Below, piece after piece: positions 1-7,452 of a stretch of DNA of 33,206 bases; positions within the stretch are counted from its first letter, which is position 1, and each line of letters starts with the position of its first letter. The position numbers were made by a program, and so were the translations under genes. The notes beneath the pieces are model-generated. The model saw only the letters and a program-made list of their open reading frames with translations. It was not told where the DNA came from and did no database searches. Source of the DNA: Streptomyces atriruber (lineage in GTDB: Bacteria; Actinomycetota; Actinomycetes; Streptomycetales; Streptomycetaceae); NCBI RefSeq assembly GCF_001418325.1, contig NZ_LIPN01000359.1:1-33206 (forward strand), given 5' to 3'.

Positions 1-1150
1 CCACGGCGTCGGCGAGCGCGGCGACCTGCGCGGCGATGCCCTCGCACAGGGCCCGCACCAGGTGGCCCGGGGTGGTGTCGAGGCCGAGCCCGGTCATCGA
101 TCCGCGCAGGTCGCCGCGCCACCAGGGCGCCGCGAGTCCGGCGAGCGCGGGCACGAAGGTGACGCCTCCGGCGTCGGGGACGGCCGAGCCCACGGGGTCG
201 AGGTCCTCGGCGCCCGTGATCACGCCGAGGTCGGTGAGCCAGCGGATGGCGGACGCGGCGGTGTAGACCTGTCCGTCGAGGCAGTAGCTGGTGCGGCCCG
301 CCAGGCGCCAGGCGACGCAGCCGACCAGTCCGGAGCCCGAGCGGCGCGGGCGCGGGCCGGTCTGGGCGAGCAGGAACGCCCCTGTCCCGTAGGTGCACTT
401 GGCGCTGCCCGGCGCGGTCACGTCCTGGGCGAGCAGTGCGGCCTGCTGGTCGACGAGGAGGCCGGTGAGGGGGATCTCGGGGCCGAACGCGGTGGTCGTG
501 CCGAACTCTCCCGCCGCGTCGACGACCCGGGGCAGGCGCTCGTCGCCGAGTCCGTAGAGGTCGAGGGCCCGTGGTGACCACTCGACGGTGTCGAGGTCGA
601 GGAGCTGGGTGCGACCGGCCGTCGCGGCGTCGGTGACGTAGGCGCCGGTGAGGCGGTGGACGAGCCAGGCGTCGCTGGTCGTGACCACGCCGCGCCGGGT
701 GCGATGGCGGCGTATCCACGCCATCTTGGGCGCGGCGAAGTACGGGTCGAGCGGCAGGCCGGTGAGATCTCTCAACTCCTCTGCATACTCGGTCAGTTCG
801 GCGCAGACCGACTCCGCCCTGCGGTCCTGCCACACGAGGGCGTCGGTGAGGGGCCGCCCGGTCTCCGGGTCCCAGGCGAGCACCGTCTCGCCCTGGTTGG
901 CGAGGCCGACGGCGGCGACCGGTTCGCCCGCGTCCGCCAGCGCCGCGCGACCCGCGTCGACGACGGACGAGAACAGCTCGGCGGGGTCGACCTCGACCAG
1001 CCCGCCGGGGAGGAAGCGGGGGCGCACCGGGGCCGCGCCCGACCCGATCACGCCGCGCTCCGGGCAGACCACGAGGGCCTTGGTCCCGGATGTGCCCTGG
1101 TCCACGGCGAGCACGGGCCGTCGCGCCTGATCCGGCTCATAGGTGATCAT
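1..1150 (-). CDS. FGGY-family carbohydrate kinase (N-terminal 383 residues; C-terminus beyond window)
   Basis: Cytoplasmic ATP-dependent kinase of the FGGY fold (glycerol kinase, xylulokinase and relatives) that phosphorylates a sugar or polyol. Reading leftward from ATG 1150, the N-terminus carries the phosphate-binding signature LAVDQGTSGTK, then the conserved block NQGETVLAWDPETGRPL followed by LVWQDRRAE, then LLVDQQAALLAQ, a glycerol-kinase-like GQVYTAASAIRWL and PALAGLAAPWWRGDLRG, the family's second domain. The reading frame is open to position 1, so the C-terminal part lies outside the window. The order and wording of the motifs resemble glycerol kinases more than xylulokinases, but substrate cannot be read from sequence alone. 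There is no clear Shine-Dalgarno site before ATG 1150. The next gene to the right is divergent; leftward partners are not visible. The class call is firm, the substrate unknown. Confidence 0.88.
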   Translation of the reverse strand, partial: MITYEPDQARRPVLAVDQGTSGTKALVVCPERGVIGSGAAPVRPRFLPGGLVEVDPAELFSSVVDAGRAALADAGEPVAAVGLANQGETVLAWDPETGRPLTDALVWQDRRAESVCAELTEYAEELRDLTGLPLDPYFAAPKMAWIRRHRTRRGVVTTSDAWLVHRLTGAYVTDAATAGRTQLLDLDTVEWSPRALDLYGLGDERLPRVVDAAGEFGTTTAFGPEIPLTGLLVDQQAALLAQDVTAPGSAKCTYGTGAFLLAQTGPRPRRSGSGLVGCVAWRLAGRTSYCLDGQVYTAASAIRWLTDLGVITGAEDLDPVGSAVPDAGGVTFVPALAGLAAPWWRGDLRGSMTGLGLDTTPGHLVRALCEGIAAQVAALADAV

Positions 1151-1160
1151 CGCGGGAAGC

Positions 1161-1187
1161 CTGCTACAGCGGCCCGGAGGGCGTCAA
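1161..1187 (-). promoter_or_regulatory. Possible promoter of the FGGY kinase
   Basis: On the minus strand TTGACG (1187-1182) is followed after 15 bases by TAGCAG (1166-1161), ten bases before the ATG at 1150. The hexamers resemble -35 and -10 boxes; the spacer is short by two bases. If used, the transcript would be nearly leaderless, consistent with the missing ribosome site. Inference only. Confidence 0.25.
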
Positions 1188-1286
1188 GGGACCGAGATGA
1201 CAACGTTCGCACCGGAAATGAACGCCAAATGACCGAACGGCGTGCCGCTTTGACAGAAAGGGGCCCCAAAGATCCAAGAAGTTGCC

Positions 1287-1314
1287 TTGAACCGGAAGAG
1301 GACGGCTCTACACT
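1287..1314 (+). promoter_or_regulatory. Possible promoter for the 1422-2414 gene
   Basis: TTGAAC (1287-1292), 16-base spacer, TACACT (1309-1314), about 107 bases before the ATG at 1422. This is the best vegetative-like -35/-10 pair on the plus strand in the divergent gap 1151-1421. A TTGACA also occurs at 1250-1255 but has no good -10 partner. Inference from hexamer similarity. Confidence 0.3.
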
Positions 1315-1421
1315 GTCCGCCGAGCCCCACTGTCAACTCCCGTATCAGCCACCTTCGTTAACCTCACCCGTAACCTCCGTCACACGTTCAGTCTCCGCCC
1401 TCTTCCCCCAACAGAGGACTC

Positions 1422-2414
1422 ATGCCCATGCCGTTGGGCCGCCCGGTGTACCACCCGGCAGGCCACGACGAAGCGCTGCGCGCCGTGCTCCAGGACCTCA
1501 GAACCGGTCGCTGGGTCTCCACGCGCAACCTGCTGACCGAGACGCCCGACTGGGGTCTGTGGACGCAGCGCACCCAGGTCCTGGGAGCCGCCGTCGCCGG
1601 TTCCGACGTGGTCCGGGCCTGGCGCGCCGAGGAGCCGCACAGCACGTCGGCCACCGTGCTGCACACCCGCGTACTGGTGGAACGGGCCCTGCGGGCCCAC
1701 CGCTCCGGGCACCGGCAGACCAACGACCTGTGGCGCGAAGCGGTCGCGGCGTGCGGTGAGGCCTCGGCCATGTCGCCCGAGGATCCCGTGCCGTGGATCT
1801 GCCTGCTCACCCTCGCCCAGCTCGACGTCGGCCAGCGGTGGGACCAGCACCGGGCCGCGCCCCCGGAGCCGATGCTGTTCCCCGGCCCCTGGCAGCTCCT
1901 CGCCGAGGCCGACAAGCGGGACCCCGGCAACCGCGAGGCGTACCACCGGATGCTGCAGTTCGTGTACGCGCGCCGGTCGCGGGGCCCGCTGACCGAGGCG
2001 TACAACTTCGTGCAGTGGGCTTCGGCCGCGGCTCCGGCGGGCTCCGCGCTGCACCTGCTGCCGCTGTACGTGCGCGTCGAGCGCTACCGACGGGAGGCCG
2101 GGCAGGAGCAGGCCCTCGACCTGCACTGGATCTCCGAGGACGCCACGCGCGCCGCGCTCCTCGCCCTGCAGCTGTGGTTCGACCACACGACGCCCGCCGC
2201 GAGCTCGGTCCTCGACCTCAGCCACCTGGCGCACGCGCTGTGGGGCGCCCACCAGTTCCACGACGCGTCCCGCGTGTTCCAGGCCCTGGACCCCTTCTAC
2301 GCCACCGTGCCGTGGACGTACCGCACCCGCTCCCCCGGCGACGCCGACGCCGCCGCGGAGGTCTTCGTCCAGGCCCGCGCCCGCTGCTTCAGCGCCTCCC
2401 GCGGACCGGGCTGA
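1422..2414 (+). CDS. Conserved hypothetical protein, helical repeat-like
   Basis: A 330-residue soluble protein that I cannot assign to a named family. It has no signal peptide or membrane segment. It is rich in Trp, Ala, Arg and Leu, with helix pairs such as WQLLAEADKRDPGNREAYHRML and ALRHLAHALWGAHQFHDASRVFQAL-like stretches that resemble TPR or half-TPR helices; that is inference from helical periodicity. The ATG at 1422 is preceded by AGAGGA at a good distance, and a second ATG two codons on is less well placed. It lies 78 bases upstream of the amino-acid permease on the same strand, so co-transcription is possible although the permease has its own strong ribosome site. Divergent from the FGGY kinase. 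Codon use is typical of the window, supporting a real gene. Confidence 0.75.
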   Translation: MPMPLGRPVYHPAGHDEALRAVLQDLRTGRWVSTRNLLTETPDWGLWTQRTQVLGAAVAGSDVVRAWRAEEPHSTSATVLHTRVLVERALRAHRSGHRQTNDLWREAVAACGEASAMSPEDPVPWICLLTLAQLDVGQRWDQHRAAPPEPMLFPGPWQLLAEADKRDPGNREAYHRMLQFVYARRSRGPLTEAYNFVQWASAAAPAGSALHLLPLYVRVERYRREAGQEQALDLHWISEDATRAALLALQLWFDHTTPAASSVLDLSHLAHALWGAHQFHDASRVFQALDPFYATVPWTYRTRSPGDADAAAEVFVQARARCFSASRGPG

Positions 2415-2492
2415 GCCGCGCCGCCCCAGCCGCCCCGGCTGCCTCACCTTTCTCCCCCGTCCCCACCGCCGCTCTCCACCGGAGGTCCCACC

Positions 2493-4019
2493 GTGTCCCG
2501 CACCACCTGGTCGTCGAGCTCCTCCCCAGCACCGCGCCAGGACGAGGAGGAGCGGCTCAGAGAGCTCGGCTACCAGCCCGTCCTGGCCCGCCGCATGGGC
2601 GGCTTCGGCAACTTCGCCATCAGCTTCTCCGTCATCTCCATCCTGTCCGGCTGCATGACCCTGTACGGCTTCGGCCTGACCACCGGCGGCCCGGCCGTGA
2701 TGCTGTGGGGCTGGGCCGGCGTCGGCCTGTTCGTGCTCTGTGTGGGCCTCGCGCTCGCCGAGGTCACCAGCGCCTACCCCACCTCGGGCGCCCTGTACTA
2801 CATGGCGGACCGGCTCGGCGGACGCCGCTGGGGCTGGTACACGGGGTGGCTCAACCTCCTGGGCCTGCTCGGCGCGATAGCGGGCATCGACTACGGCGCC
2901 GCCCTGTTCACCGGCGCGTTCCTGAACCTGAAGTTCGGCTTCACGCCGACCGCGGAGAAGACCTTCCTGATCTTCCTCTGCATCCTGCTGCTGCACGCCG
3001 TCCTGAACCTCTTCAACGTGCGCCTCGTGAGCCTGCTGAACTCGATCAGCGTGTGGTGGCACGTGGCCGGTGTCACCGTGATCGTCGGTGTCCTCGCGAT
3101 CGTGCCGGACAGCCACCAGTCGCCGTCGTTCGTCTTCGGCGAGTTCTTCAACGGCACCGGCTGGGACAACCCGCTCTACGTCACCGCGATCGGCCTGCTC
3201 CTCGCCCAGTACACGTTCTCCGGGTACGACGCCTCCGCGCACCTGTCGGAGGAGACCTCCAACGCGTCGGTGACCGCCGCGCGCGGCATCGTGCGCGCCA
3301 TCTGGGCGTCGTGGATCGCCGGTTTCGTGTTGCTCGCCGGTCTGACCTTCGCCATCCAGGACTACACGGGCACGTTGGACACGGACACCGGGGTGCCGCC
3401 CGCGCAGATCATGATCGACGCGATCGGCGAGTCCGGCGCGACAGCGCTGCTGCTCATCGTGATCGTGGCGCAGCTGTTCTGCGGCAACGCGGAGACGGCC
3501 GCCGCGAGTCGCATGGTGTTCGCGTTCAGCCGTGACAACGCACTGCCCGGCTCCGCCCTGTGGCGCAAGGTCAGCGCCCGCACCCAGGTGCCGGTGCCCG
3601 CGGTGTGGCTGTCGGTGGGCCTGGCCGCGGCGATCGCCCTGCCGTCCCTGTACTCGTCGACCGCGTACACGGCCGTGACCGCCATCAACGTCATCGGCAT
3701 CACCCCCGCGTACGCCATCCCGATCTTCCTGCGGCTTCGCGCGGGCGACCGCTTCCAGCCGGGTCCGTGGAACCTGGGCCGCTGGAGCAAGCCCATCGGC
3801 TGGATCGCGGTGCTGTGGGTGGCGTTCGTGACGGTGCTCTTCTGCCTGCCGCAGGCCTCGCCGGTGACGGTCCAGTCGATGAACTACGCGTCGATCGCGC
3901 TGGCCGTGGTGCTGATCCTGGCCACCGTGTGGTGGTTCGTGGCACGCCGCTCCTACAGCACGCCGCAGGCGTACGGCTCGGACCGGGAGCAGGCCGAGGT
4001 GGCGGAGAACATCGTCTGA
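2493..4019 (+). CDS. APC-superfamily amino-acid permease
   Basis: A 508-residue inner-membrane transporter with about twelve hydrophobic segments, most like the amino acid/choline (GABA permease-like) branch of the APC superfamily. The cytoplasmic N-terminus (ERLRELGYQPVLARRMGGFGNFAISFS) leads into TM1, followed by the branch-typical AEVTSAYPTSGALYYMA and later SGYDASAHLSEETSNA, which in this family sits between TM6 and TM7 near the substrate pathway. It probably takes up an amino acid, amine or GABA by cation symport; the exact substrate is not readable. The GTG start at 2493 has GGAGG at 2481-2485, seven bases before it. The short hydrophilic C-terminus ends at 4019, immediately before a bidirectional terminator separating it from the convergent acetyltransferase. 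Confidence 0.9.
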   Translation: MSRTTWSSSSSPAPRQDEEERLRELGYQPVLARRMGGFGNFAISFSVISILSGCMTLYGFGLTTGGPAVMLWGWAGVGLFVLCVGLALAEVTSAYPTSGALYYMADRLGGRRWGWYTGWLNLLGLLGAIAGIDYGAALFTGAFLNLKFGFTPTAEKTFLIFLCILLLHAVLNLFNVRLVSLLNSISVWWHVAGVTVIVGVLAIVPDSHQSPSFVFGEFFNGTGWDNPLYVTAIGLLLAQYTFSGYDASAHLSEETSNASVTAARGIVRAIWASWIAGFVLLAGLTFAIQDYTGTLDTDTGVPPAQIMIDAIGESGATALLLIVIVAQLFCGNAETAAASRMVFAFSRDNALPGSALWRKVSARTQVPVPAVWLSVGLAAAIALPSLYSSTAYTAVTAINVIGITPAYAIPIFLRLRAGDRFQPGPWNLGRWSKPIGWIAVLWVAFVTVLFCLPQASPVTVQSMNYASIALAVVLILATVWWFVARRSYSTPQAYGSDREQAEVAENIV

Positions 4020-4062
4020 GCCCCGCGTCGGGGCCGCCGCGAACCGCCCTACAGTGGGCGGT
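4020..4062. terminator. Two tandem hairpins between convergent genes
   Basis: First hairpin GCCCCG (4020-4025), loop CGT, CGGGGC (4029-4034). Second hairpin ACCGCCC (4043-4049), loop TACAGT, GGGCGGT (4056-4062). Both stems are perfect. The second overlaps the stop codon of the leftward acetyltransferase. No U-tract follows, which is usual in Streptomyces. They could end transcription from both sides. Confidence 0.6.
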
Positions 4063-4603
4063 CGTTGAGGATCTTCTGGAAGAGCCGGTGGTCGCGCCAG
4101 GCGCCGTTGATGTACAGGAACGACGGCGCGACCCCGTACTCCTCGAAGCCGCACTTCCTGAGCACGCGCTGTGAGGCGGTGTTGTGCAGGAGGGTGCCCG
4201 CCTCGACGCGGTGCAGGCCGAGTTGGGCGTCCGCCGCCTCGCAGACGTGCCGTGCGGCGGCGGAGGCGAGGCCGCGGCCCACGTGCTCCGCGTCGATCCA
4301 GTAGCCGAGGTTCCCGCTGCGGGCCGGGCCGAGCACGATGTTCGACACGGCCGCGTGACCGACGATCTCGCCGCCGCGCGCGAGCACCCAGTGCGCGGAC
4401 CGGCCCGCGCGTCCGTCCGCCAACTGCACCTGGACCCGCTCGGCCTGACCTTCATCGGTGTAAAAGGCGGCGGGCCGGTCCGGGTCCCACGGGTCGAGGT
4501 GGTCGCGGTTGCGTCGGTAGGCGCGGGCGAGCGCCTCCGCGTCGTCGAGCGCGAGGGGCCGGATGAGGACGTCTTTCGCGAGGTCGACCGCTCCACTGAT
4601 CAT
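4049..4603 (-). CDS. GNAT-family N-acetyltransferase (RimJ/RimL-like)
   Basis: A 184-residue acetyl-CoA-dependent acetyltransferase of the GNAT fold. The N-terminal part IRPLALDDAEALARAYRRNRDHLDPWDP is the typical beta1/alpha1 of the RimJ/RimL group. The acetyl-CoA loop region follows NLGYWIDAEHVGRGLASAAARHVCEAA (motif A), and the C-terminal segment GTLLHNTASQRVLRKCGFEEYGVAPSFLYINGAWRDH has the conserved asparagine and the (R)xLxKxGF signature. Substrate may be a protein N-terminus, an antibiotic or a small amine. ATG 4603 lacks an obvious ribosome site. It lies 33 bases downstream of the SDR gene on the same strand, so the two may share a transcript. Family firm, substrate unknown. Confidence 0.88.
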   Translation of the reverse strand: MISGAVDLAKDVLIRPLALDDAEALARAYRRNRDHLDPWDPDRPAAFYTDEGQAERVQVQLADGRAGRSAHWVLARGGEIVGHAAVSNIVLGPARSGNLGYWIDAEHVGRGLASAAARHVCEAADAQLGLHRVEAGTLLHNTASQRVLRKCGFEEYGVAPSFLYINGAWRDHRLFQKILNDRPL

Positions 4604-4636
4604 GCGCCCATCGTACGAGCGGCCGACCCGGGTGGG

Positions 4637-5368
4637 TCAGCGTCCGCCCGCGACCCTCAGCACGGTGCCCGTCGCGTACGAGGCCTCGTCCGAGAGCAGC
4701 CAGGCGACGGCCGCCGCGATCTCGTCGGGCCGCCCCGCGCGCCCCAGCGGAATGCCGTCGGCGAGCTTCGCGGGCCGCTGCGGGTCCGCGTGGAACTCGG
4801 TCCAGATGACGCCGGGGGAGACGGCGTTGACCCGGATGCCGTCCCGCGCGACCTCCTTGGACAGGCCGACCGTCATCGTGTCCACGGCGCCCTTGGCGGC
4901 GGCGTAGTGGACGTACTCCCCGGGGGCGCCGAGGGTGGCCGCGGCGGAGGAGACGTTGACGATCGCACCGCCGCCGTTGGCCTTCATGTCCCGCACCGCG
5001 CGCCGGGCGCAGAGCAGATATCCCAGGACGTTCACTTCGAGCGCCCGGCGCATGCCGTCGGCGTCGGCGTCGGCGAGGGGCCCGACGGGGCCGCTCACCC
5101 CGGCGTTGTTGACCAGGCCGGTGACCGGGCCGAGCCCGGCCGCGGTGTCGAAGAGACGGTCGACGTCGGCCTCGTCGGCGGTGTCGACCCCAACGGTGAC
5201 GCAGCGGCGGCCGGCCCTGCGGACCGCCTCGGCGGCCTCCTCTGCGGCGGCCGCGTTCGAGCGGTAGCCGATGACGACGTCATGGCCGTCCTCGGCGAGA
5301 CGGGCGCTGACAGCGGCGCCGATACCGCGGCTGCCGCCGGTGACGACGGTGACGGGGTGGTGCTGCAC
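4637..5368 (-). CDS. SDR-family NAD(P)-dependent oxidoreductase (FabG-like)
   Basis: A 243-residue classical short-chain dehydrogenase/reductase. Visible motifs in order: cofactor-binding TGGSRGIGAAV near residue 10; an Arg in GYRSNAA after beta2, which favours NADP(H); NNAGVSG; NVSSAAATLG with the catalytic Ser; YAAAKGA with the catalytic Tyr and Lys; and the SPGVIWTEF segment after the active site. It would reduce a keto group or oxidise an alcohol; substrate unknown. The GTG start at 5368 has GGAGG seven bases upstream, a strong site. It is 33 bases upstream of the GNAT gene and probably co-transcribed. Length and motif order are normal for the family; FabG function itself should not be assumed since the housekeeping fabG normally lies with other fatty-acid genes. 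Confidence 0.9.
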   Translation of the reverse strand: MQHHPVTVVTGGSRGIGAAVSARLAEDGHDVVIGYRSNAAAAEEAAEAVRRAGRRCVTVGVDTADEADVDRLFDTAAGLGPVTGLVNNAGVSGPVGPLADADADGMRRALEVNVLGYLLCARRAVRDMKANGGGAIVNVSSAAATLGAPGEYVHYAAAKGAVDTMTVGLSKEVARDGIRVNAVSPGVIWTEFHADPQRPAKLADGIPLGRAGRPDEIAAAVAWLLSDEASYATGTVLRVAGGR

Positions 5369-5468
5369 GGTGGACCTCCGGCTCTGGGTGGCTGACTGTC
5401 GCGCCGCCCGGACGCGGGGATCGCCCGCGTCCGGATCACGCCGTCATCCTACGAACCGGTGATCTTCG

Positions 5469-5792
5469 TCAGCGGCGAGGGGCCGCGCGGCCCGCCTCGG
5501 TGGCCACGCCGACCAGCGTGGCGCCCGCCGTGTCGCACCCCAGCCTCAGCAGGTTCCTGCGGGGCTGCCACTGGGCCGGGCCCGTGTGGTCGCGCAGCAG
5601 GCGGCGCAGCCGCTCCGGGTCGTGCGTCCACACGGCCGCGGGCACGCCCCTGGTCGGGCCGAGCACATGGAGAGCGATGCGGCCGTCGTCCGCCACGTCG
5701 TACGAGGACAGGAGCACGTCGACCGGGGTGTCGCGGACGTCGTCCGTGCCGGGGGCCCGGTGGGTGCCTTGGGTGTCGTGCGAGTGCGTCAT
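5469..5792 (-). CDS. Small hypothetical protein (107 residues)
   Basis: I do not recognise a named family. The protein starts at ATG 5792 with GGAGG seven bases upstream; the open frame extends further upstream to 5963 but that stretch is Arg/Pro/Gly-rich and has no ribosome site, so the shorter start is preferred. The product is soluble, with a polar His/Thr-rich N-terminus (MTHSHDTQGTHRAPG), then a compact alpha/beta-like segment VDVLLSSYDVADDGRIALHVLGPTRGVPAAVWTHDPERLRRLL and an Arg-rich C-terminus. It has no signal peptide. It sits 100 bases upstream of the SDR gene and 194 bases downstream of the radical SAM gene on the same strand; the gap 5793-5986 contains nothing I can name. Confidence 0.6.
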   Translation of the reverse strand: MTHSHDTQGTHRAPGTDDVRDTPVDVLLSSYDVADDGRIALHVLGPTRGVPAAVWTHDPERLRRLLRDHTGPAQWQPRRNLLRLGCDTAGATLVGVATEAGRAAPRR

Positions 5793-5986
5793 GGTGCGCC
5801 TCCGGAGTCGTGGACCCCGGTGTCGCCGACCCCGGTGATCCGCCGTTCCCCGTGTACGTCGCACGGGGCGGGTCGTCACCCGGGGCACCCGCGACGGAGC
5901 GGGGTGCCGTCCAGCGAGCCGGGGCTTGGCGCTGGAACTCGTGACCCGCCCCGACCGTAACACGACGTCCGGAGGCGCTGCCGGGG

Positions 5987-7345
5987 CTACGGGGTCTCGG
6001 CCGGGAGGACCGCGTCCTCAGGGGCCGCCGCCTCCGCGGGCAGGCTGTCCATGAACGAGCTGACCGAGAAGACCGCGTTGCCGGGGCCCGCCGGGCCGTA
6101 GCCGGGCGGCGAGCTGAGGCCGTTGGCCTCCATCGTGGCGCGGTAGGCCTCCAGGAGCCGCACGTGGTACTCCAGCGGCGCGCCCTGCGGGTTCGCCTTG
6201 CCGAGCGGCGTCGTGGGCTCCGGGCACCAGGTGGTGAAGCGGGGCGTGATGCCGCGCGACATGAAGTACTGGAGCCCCTCGACGGTGGAGTCGATGGCCT
6301 CGTCGACGGTCTTGAAGCCGAACGGCTCGGCCATCTCCACGCCCGCCACGAAGTTGGGGATCACGTTGCGCGGCCCGAACACCTCGGCGGAGTCCAGGAT
6401 GCGGCGGTGCCACTCGTCACGTCCGACGTAGCGCTCCTTGCCGGGGCAGTACCGCTCGAAGAGGTACGGGTCCCACACCTCGTAGTTGGGGTGGTAGATC
6501 CGCACACCGTAGTCGTGGAAGCGCTGGACGTCCTCCTTGGGCAGGGCCTGGGCGACGACCTTGCCGATCCAGCGGCCGGGGAAGCGCTCCTCGATGGCCT
6601 TCGCGTACTGGCCGTAGAAGTCGGCCTCGTCCTTGCCCTGGAGCTGCGTGGTGATGGCGCCGCCGGTGAGCGTGTACGCGGTGGAGGACTTCGCGGTGTC
6701 GTACTTGTCGATGATGGCGAGGGCCTCGAGGACCTCGTCCATCGGCTTCACGCCCGTGTAGGGACGCCCCGCCGCCTTCTGCTGGCGCCAGTTGTGGTTG
6801 ATGTCGCAGTACTGGCACTCCTCCTTGGCGCCGAAGTACTGGCAGACCCGGAAGACCGTCAGATAGATCAGGTAGCCCCACTGGATGGTGGGCGCGACCT
6901 CCATCACCGACTTGCCGTTCTCCAGCGTGTGCCGGTAGTAGTCCGGCATCGGGGGCAGGCCGACGTCGGAGATGCGCGCCCCGTCCAGGTACAGGCCGAG
7001 CACGCCGTTGTCGTCGGCGGCGACCCGGTAGGGCGAGGACGGGTTCACCCGCACGGAGACGACGGTGCGGCGCAGCTCGTAGGGGCCGCCGGTGAGGACG
7101 ATCTCCTCCGGCGGGCGGCGCAGCGCGGCGGCGCCCAGCTCGGGGAGCGTGCCGTGGTCGAAGGAGAAGATGAAGTAAGACTTCGGCTTGACCTCGCCGT
7201 TCTCGTTGTCGCTGAGCGCCGACTCGTCGAAGGCGATGCCGCCGCGCAGCAGATCCTCCTTGATCACGGCTTCCCGCGGCACGTGCGGGAACCGCTCCAT
7301 GAGTGACTCGATGAGCTGGGTACGGCTCTCGCTGCGGCTTGGCAT
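5987..7345 (-). CDS. Radical SAM protein with CX8CX2C cluster motif
   Basis: A 452-residue soluble protein. The cluster cysteines are most likely C168, C177 and C180 in CQYFGAKEECQYCDIN, a CX8CX2C spacing instead of the common CX3CX2C. After it comes TLTGGAITT, equivalent to the GGE region that contacts S-adenosylmethionine, then a barrel-like series including YHPNYEVWDPYLFERYCPG, GPRNVIPNFVAGVEM and TPRFTTWCPEPTTPLG. These resemble biotin-synthase-type radical SAM barrels and, from memory, the MSMEG_0568-type family; that assignment is inference. The N-terminal 160 residues (SYFIFSFDHGTLPELG and a beta-rich stretch) are an accessory domain. ATG 7345 is chosen because GAGG lies ten bases upstream; the frame extends to 7390. 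Reaction and substrate unknown; no obvious partner peptide or substrate gene is adjacent. Confidence 0.8.
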   Translation of the reverse strand: MPSRSESRTQLIESLMERFPHVPREAVIKEDLLRGGIAFDESALSDNENGEVKPKSYFIFSFDHGTLPELGAAALRRPPEEIVLTGGPYELRRTVVSVRVNPSSPYRVAADDNGVLGLYLDGARISDVGLPPMPDYYRHTLENGKSVMEVAPTIQWGYLIYLTVFRVCQYFGAKEECQYCDINHNWRQQKAAGRPYTGVKPMDEVLEALAIIDKYDTAKSSTAYTLTGGAITTQLQGKDEADFYGQYAKAIEERFPGRWIGKVVAQALPKEDVQRFHDYGVRIYHPNYEVWDPYLFERYCPGKERYVGRDEWHRRILDSAEVFGPRNVIPNFVAGVEMAEPFGFKTVDEAIDSTVEGLQYFMSRGITPRFTTWCPEPTTPLGKANPQGAPLEYHVRLLEAYRATMEANGLSSPPGYGPAGPGNAVFSVSSFMDSLPAEAAAPEDAVLPAETP

Positions 7346-7452
7346 GGGCCGGGCACCTCGGATCCTGTTCGGTCGATCTGTCCCGTCCACGCTAATACCC
7401 GGCGGATCCGTTCCGGATCCGACTCCGGTCTCAGGCCGACTACGCCGCGGGT

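Noticed and set aside
1380..4154. Minus-strand open frame of 924 codons
   Set aside because: It is the complement of the hypothetical protein and the APC permease genes, Arg/Gly/His-rich with no family motif; high GC makes such shadow frames common.
5793..5963. N-terminal extension of the small hypothetical protein
   Set aside because: No ribosome site, Arg/Pro-rich content and a strong GGAGG before ATG 5792 favour the shorter product.
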